This document shows, piece by piece, positions 10,881-24,096 of a DNA stretch of 64,000 nucleotides. Below the pieces are notes generated by a model. It did no database searches. It was not told where the DNA came from and was given only the letters and a program-made list of their open reading frames with translations. The position numbers and the translations under genes are program-made. The DNA is from Coccinella septempunctata (Eukaryota > Arthropoda > Insecta > Coleoptera > Coccinellidae), in assembly GCF_907165205.1 (NCBI RefSeq), contig NC_058196.1, positions 27,880,501 to 27,944,500 on the forward strand, read 5' to 3'. Each line of letters opens with the position of its first letter. Within the stretch, counting starts at the first letter, position 1.

Positions 10881-13720
10881 AACTTTTATTCCCTTTCGAT
10901 AATGTCCTCTCTATGGGCTGTCGAGGACATTAAAAGACAAATGAGTTGAGTGGACCTAAGACCGTAGCGAGCAGAAATGAAGGAAAAACATTTCTATCTG
11001 AAAATTCCATTACTGAATGCACTATAGCAAATCATTCAATAAATATTCCATTTTTTCTTTCTTTTATATCATATGGTTTGAAATAGGTTCTTGAAAATCA
11101 ATTCTCTCACTTTAACTAATTTTTATTTATTGTCCCCGAACTTTAAGTTTCGTTTTGTGATATGTTTTTTGTTGCATTATTGTTTTTTCTTAGTCAAAAT
11201 AATGTGAAATATGTTAACCCTACTTTTTTTGTTATTATTGATGCATTTAAAATTCGTGTATATATTTTTATCACGAAAAATAAACAGCCCCTCCAGAATT
11301 TTCAGCCAAATCCGCCCCTTGCTAAGGAGAAGGAATAAATCTACAAGAATCATTTCAATCTTATGAACTGTAATCTTATGAATGAATATTTCTTATTGCA
11401 TCAGTTATAAGTGTTATAACCCAAAATTCGAATAAAACCCCGAATTGTGTTTATGTCATTCCCGCATGAAATATAAAAATCTTCTCATTTGTATTCATGG
11501 GTTCATTTATATCGAGAAAAAGGAGACTATTTCAGATGGAAAAAAGATCCAACCCGAAGAACTGTCGAGGTCCATATCAGGGACTCTGAAACTGATACAA
11601 TGGGGACGGATGAAAATATGGAGATCGTAAAAAACAAGATGCAGAATTCAGTTAGCTCAGCAGCAATGACATCGAAAGAAGACCGGACATTTGGCGGAGA
11701 CATAAACCACATTGTTCTTCTTCTTTACGACAGGATCACATCGTGTTCCTCGATAAAATTCCTGGGTTAAAATTATTTTCATGTTTCATCAAGATACAGT
11801 TGCAAAATATACTTATAAGTTGAGATTATATCATCACAGGGTCAAGAAAACGAGTTACAGGGGTTGAAGAATTTTAGAACACTAATAAACTAATAAAATA
11901 AGGCATGGGGTAAATTTTTTCTGGAAAGGACCGTCAATTATGATATTCACAAATTCTTTGCCTTATTTCTATTATTTTTTTATTATTTTTTTACACTTAT
12001 AAGTGTTCAAATGATTATAGCAATATCTATTGATTTGACACGTAGGTAGTTAATTATGTAGATGAAAGAAATAAAAATTTAAATGAAATGAATTAGAAAA
12101 TTTTTGTGCAATCTTACAGGATCTGTAATTATGATTGTTCTCAACAGTGCTGTTGTGTCCGTATGTACTATTTCGAAATCCTGGGTTTCCAGGTTTCCAG
12201 GATGAAGCAACATAAGAATATTGTTATGCCAATTTATTCATATACCTGTTTTTCTTTGGAAACTATTCTTTTTTTTTCAGTAGTGTTGTGGCAACTTGAT
12301 TTTCTTGAGTTTCTGTACCTTTTAGGTTAACGTTATGGTAATTTTGTATTTTTTCCTGTTTATTCACTTGCGATTTTGTAATATACTGAATAAAAAAAGA
12401 AAAAATTGTTTGCCATATTAAGAATTCAGAATATAAATGAACATTAATGTATAATACTAAAAACGTTTAGAGATGTATGAATAAAATCGAAAATTGAAAT
12501 CCAACAATGGAATAAGGGAGGTTATCTAATTTGAAATGAGTGTTTGTTGTTTGTGTCTGATTCTGAAGATACTAATATTATTAGTAGTTAAGAAATATCT
12601 ACAAAGTAGAAGATTAAGAGACGTTAGCACAGGAAATTTATTACATGCAACAACTTCCCTTAGCTTATGAATAGAAAAAATTATAATAATAATTAAAATA
12701 ATGAATATTTCACAGCTACAGATTATTCAACATCATCAGAGCCAACTCAAATCGTTTGAAACGCTTTTTGGCTTGAAATTCTCTCTCAATTTTATAAGGA
12801 ACAATCGCTCAAAAATTATCATTTGTTATGATTTTTTTGGGGTGGGGATCTGTAAACATGAAATTTTTCCAACGGTATGATGATAACTTACATAAATTCC
12901 AAGAAGCAGTCGTGCCGGTCGAGGAAAAACCTAACTTAATTAAATCCCGGATAAACGTTTTTAAAGGTTTTTCCATTCCCTCGGGAAAGCGTTTTTTTAC
13001 GGTTCATTGTTTACGGAGTTTTAGCGGGGAATGTGGAAAAATCCATAAAATTAGAATGAGAATGCACATCCAGGAGCTGCCGACCATATTTAAAGCCCCC
13101 CATTTTATGCTCTAGTTATGAGCTCGTCATGTCATATAATGTTTCATGAATATGTGAGTACTTCTGCAGTACACGTTTTTCCACTTTTTCACCGGGGTAA
13201 TTTTGCCTTGGTCTCGCCCGTTTATTACCCGGTGAGCGTTTCGAATAATCTGCATTCGGGATGGTGTCCGTACTTTGAATAATCCAGTCGTTGCGACTAG
13301 AGCATTATTAAAATTGCGAACGTAAAACCGGATTTCGTTTTTCTAATGCGGCGTCCAGACCAGAGCTCTATACTAGGCGTAGTTGAAAACCAACAGAAGA
13401 ATATGTGGGTTTAATAATTATTCTTTGGTCAGTTAGTCATTGCAGGTAAGTTATGAGACAAATAAAATAACAACAAATACTACTCTCTTCTCAGTAATAA
13501 CCTCTCAGGAAGTTAACGAAAACCAAATTGTTTCAATTTGTAGTATGTACCCTGAAGATATTCAAATAAAATGTGCGAAATTCAGTTCCTCTCATATTCG
13601 CGTTCCCATCAGATTGTTCTGTATGCATATTGAGTAAATTTATTGAGAATTTTGCATACACATGTTCATTCATTGCAGTATCCCGTTACCGAGAATAAAC
13701 CTACAAGAAGATTGAAAAAA
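10881..13720. other. Intergenic stretch with a GC-richer island at about 12890-13400
   Basis: A small perfect hairpin (AATGTCCTC / GAGGACATT, 13-base loop) lies at 10901-10931. The remainder to 12.8 kb is AT-rich with nothing recognised. From about 12890 to 13400 the sequence is more balanced and contains a 95-codon plus-strand frame that I cannot assign. It may be regulatory or unrelated single-copy sequence. Confidence 0.3.
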
Positions 13721-13724
13721 AAAT

Positions 13725-14800
13725 CGTTGCTATCAAACCCTAATTTCCTAGGGCTACTTGCGACTGTGTGCCCTCCTGTGACTGAAGAGACCCAACCGTG
13801 ACCTACAGATCCTTCCACACTCCGGCCATGGATAGTCACCAACAAGATCTGACCGCCGCTGTATTCTTCTCGAGTCTCCATTATAACTGTGGACCAAAGA
13901 CCTCCACTGTGATCTGACTAACGCTAGTTGTTCCCAGTTATGATTGGCATTATCTCATTTCATGGATTGTGATATCCTTAAACCGCTTATACTGGCCTCC
14001 TGGTTTCCGAGCTCCCTCTGTGAATTCGCCGTACAGAGCTATCTTGGGGAGTCTTGTGTCTTGAATCCTCAGAATGTGGCCGCTCCATCTGAGTCAGGCC
14101 CTCGTTACTTGAGTCTTAATGGTTGTACAACTCGCGCGTTGCAAGACTTCTGCATTCGAAACTTTGTGGAACCATCTGATGTGCATTATTTGTCTTAGAT
14201 GACGTTGCTTCGTTTGATCAAGTTGTTTAATATGTCGCCTGTAGGGCGTCCAGCTTTCGCTTTCGTAAAGAAACGTTGAGAGGAACACTGCTTTGTAAAC
14301 AGCTGTCTTGGTCTTCAGATTGAGGTCGTGATTTTGAAACACTCTGTCTTTTAGCTTCCAGAATGCCGGAGATGCTGAATTGATACTGTTCTGTATTTCC
14401 GTGTCCAGTTTAGCCCCAGTATTCATGAAGCTTCCCGAGTATTTGAACTGCTCGACCTGTTCTAGAGTTTCATCCTCCAGGCTGATATCTGTTTGAACGC
14501 TTTCTGGTGGACTAACCTCTTGATTTTTGTTTTGTCAATATTGAGTCCAAGGCCTAAAGCTTCGTATATATGTTTATAGGTGTCCAACATTATCTGTAGA
14601 TCTTCTCAGCTGCTAGCGATAACTGCGCAGTCGTCTGCATATTGAAGTTCCGTGATAAACTTGGTACGGGTTTTTGCTCTGAGGCGCTTCAGGTTAAACA
14701 GGCCTCCATCAAATCTGAATCTTATCCCAACACCTCTTACAGGCATACTCAAGACAGCAATTATCGAGACGGCTATCCTTCTTTTATTCCACAGTTGGTT
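13725..14800 (-). mobile_element. Non-LTR retrotransposon remnant, RT end plus C-terminal zinc-knuckle-like tail
   Basis: Reading the minus strand from about 14800 gives RFDGGLFNLKRLRAKT, then the reverse-transcriptase core LQYADDCAV (near 14635), GLDINIDKTK, and the downstream block WTPYRRHIKQLDQ..RHLRQIMHIRWFHKVSNAEVLQRA (typed here in parts). Next come LRWSGHILRIQDTRLPK and finally the C-terminal CGRICRSRLGLFSHRRAH with a stop at 13754-13756. Several stops and at least two frame changes break the frame (for example at about 14094 and around 14400-14470), so it is a dead copy. An A-rich 3' end follows at about 13720. The family is common in arthropods; I cannot name the clade with certainty. 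Confidence 0.85.
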
Positions 14801-15974
14801 GAGAAATGATCGGTTGTAGAGCCATTATGCTGTATTCTAGCGTATATAAATATTATTCTTTCGACGACCTAAACAATAGCTTCCGACAAAAATCGCCTAT
14901 ATTTGAAGGCAAGTACTTTTCGTCCGCATACGCTTTTCGTCCGCAAACTCTTTTCGTCACTATAGCATACCAATACTATATAGAGGGACGATTGAACTAA
15001 TTGGATAGTGACAGCGATATGTATGGATATTAGTAACACTACTCCAGAGCTGTGGGAATTTGCAAATATGTACGTCGACCTAGACGAGGCCATCAAACGA
15101 GTAACAACTTACTTTCAAAAAGGTATGAGGTAGACGAAAAAATGTAATATGCACCTCGGCAAAAACTGTCAATATTATCTCGCCTGCGTCGCCTGTTTTT
15201 TTAGAGGCTCGACTACAATCCACTCAAAATCGTCCTTATAGATGGTGCCATCTATCGAAACACCACTGAAGTTCGCTAAATATAGACCAATTGGTTGCCA
15301 CGGATAGTAACCTTCCCATAAAATGGATTATTACTGATTTTTAAGCACGCAGGAATAAAAAGCTTTCACTGCAATTCTATACAGCCAAATGAAATTGTTC
15401 AATTTTGTCTGCATCTGAGTATGAGATGAATCAGATGCAAATAAGACATACGAGAAGTATAATATACATATATATGAAAAACTCAATCAGAGCCATCTTT
15501 CGAGCGAATTCCAAACTAATTTATTCAGATTCTGACGAATTACAGTTTCCTATATCGATTCAGAAATTGGTGAAATGATAAAAAAATTTAATAAATTTGA
15601 AATTCTGTGTTTATTGTTATAAAGATTATGGGTATAAAGTCATGAAAAATCATCCGTCTCCACGACATCTAGCGAGAGTGGGAGGGTCAGACTGATCAAT
15701 ATGACTGCAGCATGAATAGAGTTATTGATTACGAATGCATTAAGTATACATCTTGATACTCCTATGCTCCTGTTCTTGTATATCAAGCTCCCCCACTGTT
15801 TTACCCCCACAGACGGAGTGGAAGTGGAAATAAACCCCTGGGGGAAAATTCTGTTGGATTACACTACGAATTTCCACTTCGTCTATTCACGAGATTAGTT
15901 GGCAGAAAACTCAATTTGTAATTTATATTTTTTATAATTTCATAACGTTCCCTTCTCATAACATTCATTGTGGG
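14801..15974. other. Intergenic stretch with a triple TTTTCGTCC motif at 14918-14960
   Basis: AAGTACTTTTCGTCCGCA is followed by two more spaced TTTTCGTCC/TTTTCGTCA units. The same arrangement recurs near 27885. No gene is recognised in the rest of the stretch. Confidence 0.4.
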
Positions 15975-18900
15975 GAATTTCGAAAGCCTATCATCATCTC
16001 CCTTCGTTTAGATTCTTACCGTGGAAATGGCATTTTGAAAAAATTGGGTATTTCTGTATTTCAAGCTGCGATATCTCCTGTTATATTCATCTGAACCAAT
16101 TGGGAATTCAAATGTAGATTGCAGCGACATATTGGTGACAGTTCGAAGTAAAAAGTTAATGCCTTTATGTCATTTTTCTACGTTCCTCGATGTGAACCAT
16201 AGACCTAATAATACATTTTATTTTATTAGGTCTATGATGTAAACAAACAAATGACAAAAGTGCCTTAACTTTTTATTTACAAAAATAGCCACCAGAGGGC
16301 GTATCGCTTGTTTTGAATTCCCAATTGGGATTTCCGGTTCTATAACCAGCGTTGCCTAGGCTTCTATCCTAGCACAAAAACTCGATTTCGAAGATGAGCA
16401 AGGGGTTAGACCCCCCTAAAATGACATATTTGCTACTCTGTCTGAAAATCAGGATGTTCCATTACTATCCTAGGATATGGAGTGCATAGAATCTATTTTG
16501 AAGATTCTAGAAAACCAAACAGTTGATGATTCAATAGAGAATCGCACTCCAGAGAGCTCTCCGAAGTCAACTCGAAAATGAAAAGTGGAAAAAAAAAAAA
16601 ATTATTTTCTCCTAAACAGTGCCAGATATTTGAAATTTTGGTATGAAAATATAGGTTTTCGAACACGCTGAATCTATTGCGAGTAATTTCGAGAGCCTAT
16701 CTTTCTTCGTTTAGATTTTCATCTTGGAAATGGCATTTTTCGCAAATTTGCAAATTTCAATCTGCGATATCTCCTGTTATATTCGTCTGATCCAATTGGG
16801 ATTTCCGGTTCCATAATCAGCGTTGCATAGGCTTTCACCCAAGCACAAAAACTCGAATTCGAAAATCTCGATTTTTTGGGTCAAAAATGAGCAAGGGGTT
16901 AGACCCCCCTAAAATGACATATTTGCTACTCTGTCTGAAAATCAGGATGTTCCATTACTATCCTAGGATATGGAGTGCATAGAATCTGTTTTGAAGATTC
17001 TAGAAAACCAAACAGTTGATGATTCAATAGAGAATTGCACTCCAGAGAGCTCTCCGAAGTCAACTCGAAAATGAAAAGTGGAAAAACAAAAAAAAGTATT
17101 TTCTCCTGAACAGGTCCAGATATTTGAAATTTTGGTATGAAAATATAGGTTTTCGAACACGCTGAATCTATTGCGAGTAATTTCGAGAGCCTATCTTCCT
17201 TCGTTTAGATTTTCATCTTGGAAATGGCATTTTTCGCAAATTTGCAAATTTCAATCTGCGATATCTCCTGTTATATTCATCTGATCCAATTGGGATTATC
17301 GGTTCCATAATCAGCGTTGCATAGGCTTTCACCCAAGCACAAAAACTCGATTTCGAAAATCTCGATTTTTTGGGTCAAAAATGAGCAAGGGGTTAGACCC
17401 CCCTAAAATGACATATTTGCTACTCTTACTGAAAATCAGGATGTTCCATTACTATCCTGGGATATGGAATGCATAGAATCTGTTTTGAAGATTCTAGAAA
17501 ACCAAACAGTTGATGATTCAATAGAGAATTGCACTCCAGAGAGCTCTCCGAAGTCAACTCGAAAATGAAAAGTGGAAAAACAAAAAAAATTATTTTCTCC
17601 TGAACAGGTCCAGATATTTGAAATTTTGGTATGAAAATATAGGTTTTCGAACACGCTGAATCTATTGCGAGTAATTTCGAGAGCCTATCTTCCTTCGGTT
17701 AGATTTTCATCTTGGAAATGGCATTTTTCAAAAATTTGCAAATTTCAATCTGCGATATCTCCTGTTATATTCATCTGATCCAATTGGGATTTCCGGTTCC
17801 ATAATCAGCGTTGCATAGGCTTTCACCCAAGCACAATAACTCGATTTCGAAAATCTCGATTTTTTGGGTCAAAAATGATCAAGGGGTTAGACCCCCCTAA
17901 AATGACATATTTGATACTCTGTCTGAAAATCAGGATGTTCCATTATTATCCTAGGATATGGAGTGCATAGAATCTGTTTTGAAGATTCTAGAAAACCAAA
18001 CAGTTGATGATTCAATAGAGAATTGCACTCCAGAGAGCTCTCCGAAGTCAACTCGAAAATGAAAAGTGGAAAAACAAAAAAAATTATTTTCTCCTAAACA
18101 GGTCCAGATATTTGAAATTTTGGTATGAAAATATAGGTTTTCGAACACGCTGAATCTATTGCGAGTAATTTCGAGAGCCTATCTTCCTTCGTTTAGATTT
18201 TCATCTTGGAAATGGCATTTTTCAAAAATTTGCAAATTTCAATCTGCGATATCTCCTGTTATATTCATCTGATCCAATTGGGATTTCCGGTTCCATAATC
18301 AGCGTTGCATAGGCTTTCACCCAAGCACAATAACTCGATTTCGAAAATCTCGATTTTTTGGGTCAAAAATGAGCAAGGGGTTAGACCCCCCTAAAATGGC
18401 ATATTTGATACTCTGTCTAAAAATCAGGATGTTCCATTATTATCCTAGGATATGGAGTGCATAGAATCTGTTTTGAAGATTCTAGAAAACCAAACAGTTG
18501 ATGATTCAATAGAGAATTGCACTCCAGAGAGCTCTCCGAAGTCAACTCGAAAATGAAAAGTGGAAAAACAAAAAAAAATATTTTCTCCTAAACAGGGCCA
18601 GATATTTGAAATTTTGGTATGAAAATATAGGTTTTCGAATACGCTGAATCTATTGCGAGTAATTTCGAGAGCCTATCTTCCTTCGTTTAGATTTTCATCT
18701 CGGAAATGGCATTTTTCAAAAATTTGCAAATTTCAATCTGCGATATCTCCTGTTATATTCATCTGATCCAATTGGGATTTCCGGTTATGTAGTTAGCATT
18801 GCCTAGGCTTTCACCCCAGCATAAAAACTCGAATTCGAAAATCTCGATTTTTTGGGTCAAAAATGAGCAAGGGGTTAGACCCCCCTAAAATGACATATTT

Positions 18901-21900
18901 GCTACTCTGTCTGAAAATCAGGATGTTCCATTACTATCCTAGGATATGGAGTGCATAGAATCTGTTTTGAAGATTCTAGAAAACCAAACAGTTGATGATT
19001 CAATAGAGAATTGCACTCCAGAGAGCTCTCCGAAGTCAACTCGAAAATGAAAAGTGGAAAAACAACAAAAATTATTTTCTCCTTAACAGGTCCAGATATT
19101 TGAAATTTTGGTATGAAAATATAGGTTTTTGAACACGCTGAATCTATTGCGAGTAATTTCGAGAGCCTATCTTCCTTCGGTTAGATTTTCATCTTGGAAA
19201 TGGCATTTTTCAAAAATTTGCAAATTTCAATCTGCGATATCTCCTGTTATATTCATCTGATCCAATTGGGATTTCCGGTTCCATAATCAGCGTCGCATAG
19301 GCTTTCACCCAAGCACAAAAACTCGATTTCGAAAATCTCGATTTTTTGGGTCAAAAATGAGCAAGGGGTTAGACCCCCTAAAATGACATATTTGATACTC
19401 TGTCTGAAAATCAGGATGTTCCATTATTATCCTAGGATATGGAGTGCATAGAATCTGTTCTGAAGATTCTAGAAAACCAAACAGTTGATGATTCAATAGA
19501 GAATTGCACTCCAGAGAGCTCTCCGAAGTCAACTCGAAAATGAAAAGTGGAAAAACAAAAAAAATTATTTTCTCCTAAACAGGTCCAGATATTTGAAATT
19601 TTGGTATGAAAATATAGGTTTTCGAACACGCTGAATCTATTGCGAGTAATTTCGAGAGCCTATCTTCCTTCGTTTAGATTTTCATCTTGGAAATGGCATT
19701 TTTCAAAAATTTGCAAATTTCAATCTGCGATATCTCCTGTTATATTCATCTGATCCAATTGGGATTTCCGGTTCCATAATCAGCGTTGCATAGGCTTTCA
19801 CCCAAGCACAATAACTCGATTTCGAAAATCTCGATTTTTTGGGTCAAAAATGAGCAAGGGGTTAGACCCCCCTAAAATGACATATTTGATACTCTGTCTG
19901 AAAATCAGGATGTTCCATTATTATCCTAGGATATGGAGTGCATAGAATCTGTTTTGAAGATTCTAGAAAACCAAACAGTTGATGATTCAATAGAGAATTG
20001 CACTCCAGAGAGCTCCCCGAAGTCAACTCGAAAATGAAAAGTGGAAAAACAAAAAAAAATATTTTCTCCTAAACAGGGCCAGATATTTGAAATTTTGGTA
20101 TGAAAATATAGGTTTTCGAATACGCTGAATCTATTGCGAGTAATTTCGAGAGCCTATCTTCCTTCGTTTAGATTTTCATCTTGGAAATGGCATTTTTCAA
20201 AAATTTGCAAATTTCAATCTGCGATATCTCCTGTTATATTCATCTGATCCAATTGGGATTTCCGGTTATGTAGTTAGCATTGCCTAGGCTTTCACCCCAG
20301 CATAAAAACTCGAATTCGAAAATCTCGATTTTTTGGGTCAAAAATGAGCAAGGGGTTAGACCCCCCTAAAATGACATATTTGCTACTCTGTCTGAAAATC
20401 AGGATGTTCCATTACTATCCTAGGATATGGAGTGCATAGAATCTGTTTTGAAGATTCTAGAAAACCAAACAGTTGATGATTCAATAGAGAATTGCACTCC
20501 AGAGAGCTCCCCGAAGTCAACTCGAAAATGAAAAGTGGAAAAACAAAAAAAAATATTTTCTCCTAAACAGGGCCAGATATTTGAAATTTTGGTATGAAAA
20601 TATAGGTTTTCGAATACGCTGAATCTATTGCGAGTAATTTCGAGAGCCTATCTTCCTTCGTTTAGATTTTCATCTTGGAAATGGCATTTTTCAAAAATTT
20701 GCAAATTTCAATCTGCGATATCTCCTGTTATATTCATCTGATCCAATTGGGATTTCCGGTTATGTAGTTAGCATTGCCTAGGCTTTCACCCCAGCATAAA
20801 AACTCGAATTCGAAAATCTCGATTTTTTGGGTCAAAAATGAGCAAGGGGTTAGACCCCCCTAAAATGACATATTTGCTACTCTGTCTGAAAATCAGGATG
20901 TTCCATTACTATCCTAGGATATGGAGTGCATAGAATCTGTTTTGAAGATTCTAGAAAACCAAACAGTTGATGATTCAATAGAGAATTGCACTCCAGAGAG
21001 CTCTCCGAAGTCAACTCGAAAATGAAAAGTGGAAAAACAAAAAAAATTATTTTCTCCTTAACAGGTCCAGATATTTGAAATTTTGGTATGAAAATATAGG
21101 TTTTCGAACACGCTGAATCTATTGCGAGTAATTTCGAGAGCCTATCTTCCTTCGGTTAGATTTTCATCTTGGAAATGGCATTTTTCAAAAATTTGCAAAT
21201 TTCAATCTGCGATATCTCCTGTTATATTCATCTGATCCAATTGGGATTTCCGGTTCCATAATGAGCGTCGCATAGGCTTTCACCCAAGCACAAAAACTCG
21301 ATTTCGAAAATCTCGATTTTTTGGGTCAAAAATGAGCAAGGGGTTAGACCCCCCTAAAATGACATATTTGATACTCTGTCTGAAAATCAGGATGTTCCAT
21401 TATTATCCTAGGATATGGAGTGCATAGAATCTGTTTTGAAGAATCTAGAAAACCAAACAGTTGATGATTCAATAGAGAATTGCACTCCAGAGAGCTCTCC
21501 GAAGTCAACTCGAAAATGAAAAGTGGAAAAACAAAAAAAATTATTTTCTCCTAAACAGGTCCAGATATTTGAAATTTTGGTATGAAAATATAGGTTTTCG
21601 AACACGCTGAATCTATTGCGAGTAATTTCGAGAGCCTATCTTCCTTCGTTTAGATTTTCATCTTGGAAATGGCATTTTTCAAAAATTTGCAAATTTCAAT
21701 CTGCGATATCTCCTGTTATATTCATCTGATCCAATTGGGATTTCCGGTTATGTAGTCAGCATTGCCTAGGCTTTCACCCCAGCATAAAAACTCGAATTCG
21801 AAAATCTCGATTTTTTTGGTCAAAAATGAGCAAGGGGTTAGACCCCCCTAAAATGACATATTTGCTACTCTGTCTGAAAATCAGGATGTTCCATTACTAT

Positions 21901-22850
21901 CCTAGGATATGGAGTGCATAGAATCTGTTTTGAAGATTCTAGAAAACCAAACAGTTGATGATTCAATAGAGAATTGCACTCCAGAGAGCTCTCCGAAGTC
22001 AACTCGAAAATGAAAAGTGGAAAAACAAAAAAAATTATTTTCTCCTAAACAGGGCCAGATATTTGAAATTTTGGTATGAAAATATAGGTTTTCGAACACG
22101 CTGAATCTATTGCGAGTAATTTCGAGAGCCTGTCTTCCTTCGTTTAGATTTTCATCTTGGAAATGGCATTTTTCAAAAATTTGCAAATTTCAATCTGCGA
22201 TATCTCCTGTTATATTCATCTGATCCAATTGGGATTTCCGGTTCCATAATCAGCGTTGCATAGGCTTTCACCCAAGCACAAAAACTCGATTTCGAAAATC
22301 TCGATTTTTTGGGTCAAAAATGAGCAAGGGGTTAGACCCCCCTAAAATGACCTATTTGCTACTCTGTCTGAAAATTAGGATGTTCCATGACTATCCTAGG
22401 ATATGGAGTGCATACAATTTGTTTTGAAGATTCTAGAAAACCAAACAGTTGACGATTCAATAGAGAATTGTACTCCAGAGAGCTCTTCGAAGTCAACTCG
22501 AAAATGAAAAGTGGAAAAACAAAAATAATTATTTCCTCTGGAACAAGGCCAGATATTTGAGATTATGGTATGAAAATATAGGTTTTCGAACACGCGGAAT
22601 CTATTGCGAGTATTTTCGAAAGCCTATCTTCCTTCGTTTAGAATTTCATCTTGGAAACGGCATTTTTCAAAAATTGCACATTTCAATCTGTGTTATATCC
22701 CTTCGATCCGATTGAGATCTCCGGTTCTATAATCAGCTTGGCCTAGTCTCCCAGCCTAGCCAAGCCAATAGACTCGATTTCCAATATCTCGATTTTTCGT
22801 ATCGAATATGCGCAAGGTATTAAACCCTCCTAAATTGACTAATTTCGAGG
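15975..22850 (+). repeat. Tandem satellite array, 494 bp monomer, about 13-14 copies
   Basis: A unit of about 494 bp recurs head to tail. The landmark GGGGTTAGACCCCCCTAAAA appears 13 times, near 16400, 16895, 17390, 17883, 18377, 18872, 19365 (one C short), 19860, 20354, 20848, 21342, 21836 and 22330. The central copies look nearly identical; the outermost ones (before 16.4 kb and after 22.4 kb) are clearly more diverged. Two monomer variants differ in one 50-base block: type A has CCATAATCAGCGTTGCATAG, type B has TATGTAGTTAGCATTGCCTAG. Type B occurs at about 18783, 20265, 20759 and 21747. Each unit contains a 65-codon minus-strand frame, which I take as a by-product of the repeat. Confidence 0.97.
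16096..16330. mobile_element. Small foldback element inserted in the first satellite monomer
   Basis: The direct repeat CCAATTGGGA flanks the insert at 16096-16105 and 16321-16330. Between them lies an inverted repeat whose arms pair over roughly 90 bases: GAATTCAAA at both outer ends, AAAAGTTAA.GCC and GTCATTT further in, and a perfect 14-base stem CATAGACCTAATAA at the centre (16198-16236). Satellite sequence resumes on both sides exactly at the direct repeat. It encodes nothing and its superfamily is unknown. Confidence 0.75.
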
Positions 22851-24096
22851 TAAGTACCAGAGGTGACCGCCTTAGTCATGATTCGAACCAGCGAATCAAA
22901 ATCATATAATAAGATATGCTTCAATTGTTCAAAACTCAGTCCAAGTTGATACGGAAACAACGTCAGTTTGTACTTGTTTCTCGGAATTCAACCTGATATG
23001 TTCTCAGCATAACAGCTTTTCCAAGAAACGCACAATACGTCCCCGAACCTTCAAAAAACTCATCCGCACTCCAAATGGACCATCTCTTTCACGTTTTACG
23101 GCACAAACGACCTCAACTTTTTTCACTCCTTGAAAGTGCAGTCATTGTTATCTCACTCGTAACTGTTGTTTCGATTTTATGCGTGTTTTATTACAGACAA
23201 ACGTGCCCCAACATCATTTCCTGCATCCAAAGGCCAGCTCGAGACCGACAGAAAGAGTTAATTCATAATTTCAGTTGGAGACTCTTGCTCGAGCAACGAC
23301 GATGACGATGATGAAATTTTCTTCGTTCATTCGATGTGTGCCTACGCCCCAAAGAAGCGATTCGGTCGGAGAAGATGATGAGATTAATTTCCATAACTAG
23401 CCGTTTGTCGGGCGGTAGCTATAAATCACAATATGTGTTGTAAATCATGTGTGTCAAGTGTTGGGACTGGTGGATGTGAAAACAAAGGAACACCCTGTAG
23501 TCGGGATCATTCGGAGGTTTTTTTTTTAGATCGACTGTGCTTTATTCATTCAGTTTTGGGGTCATTTGTATGAGTTTGCGTATTCCAAGTTATTGGAAAG
23601 GAAACAAGAAATATTGTGAATCTTGAAATCATTTCTGTGACGAAATTTATATAATTTCATGTTGGTTTTCGTGATGAGTCCATTGGTGGAAACCGTTTCA
23701 CGATATCTTCATTTGTCTTGGAGATATAACCAAATTTTGATATTTTGTCGATTACGAAAATGTACTATAACTTTTTCATTGTCGAAAATATCTAAACCGA
23801 TAAAATCTTTTTATAAGCACTTTTTTACTGGGAATACGACACTATATTCAACCTTTTTATGTCTTATATTTAGGATGGAAAAAAATAATTTTTCTATTTG
23901 AAATACAGATGGTATCTATTTTTGATCTTATGTTGTACAAAAAAAATATATTTATGTCGATATATTACTTCCTCACATAAGGCAAAATCACCATTTAAGT
24001 GAAATTTCAATTTTTCATTGAATTCTATGAAACCATTCAGGTACCACAGAATTGTACACTCTCAGTTTATAGAATTTCTTTCTTTTAGCTGACACA
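22851..24096. other. Intergenic stretch with GC-richer island at 23040-23440
   Basis: No gene was recognised. The island includes a short GACGATGACGATGATGA run and several CG-containing blocks but only short, unrelated frames. The following part is AT-rich. Confidence 0.35.

Noticed and set aside
16963..22593. A 65-codon minus-strand frame (starting MFENLYFHTKISNIW) repeated in most satellite units
   Set aside because: It is conserved only because the monomers are nearly identical. It is rich in Phe/Ser, has no domain, and is broken or altered in the diverged edge copies, so there is no sign of selection for protein.
15975..22850. Regularly spaced repeats as a CRISPR-like array
   Set aside because: The whole 494 bp unit repeats head to tail with no unique spacers, and the window is animal nuclear DNA.
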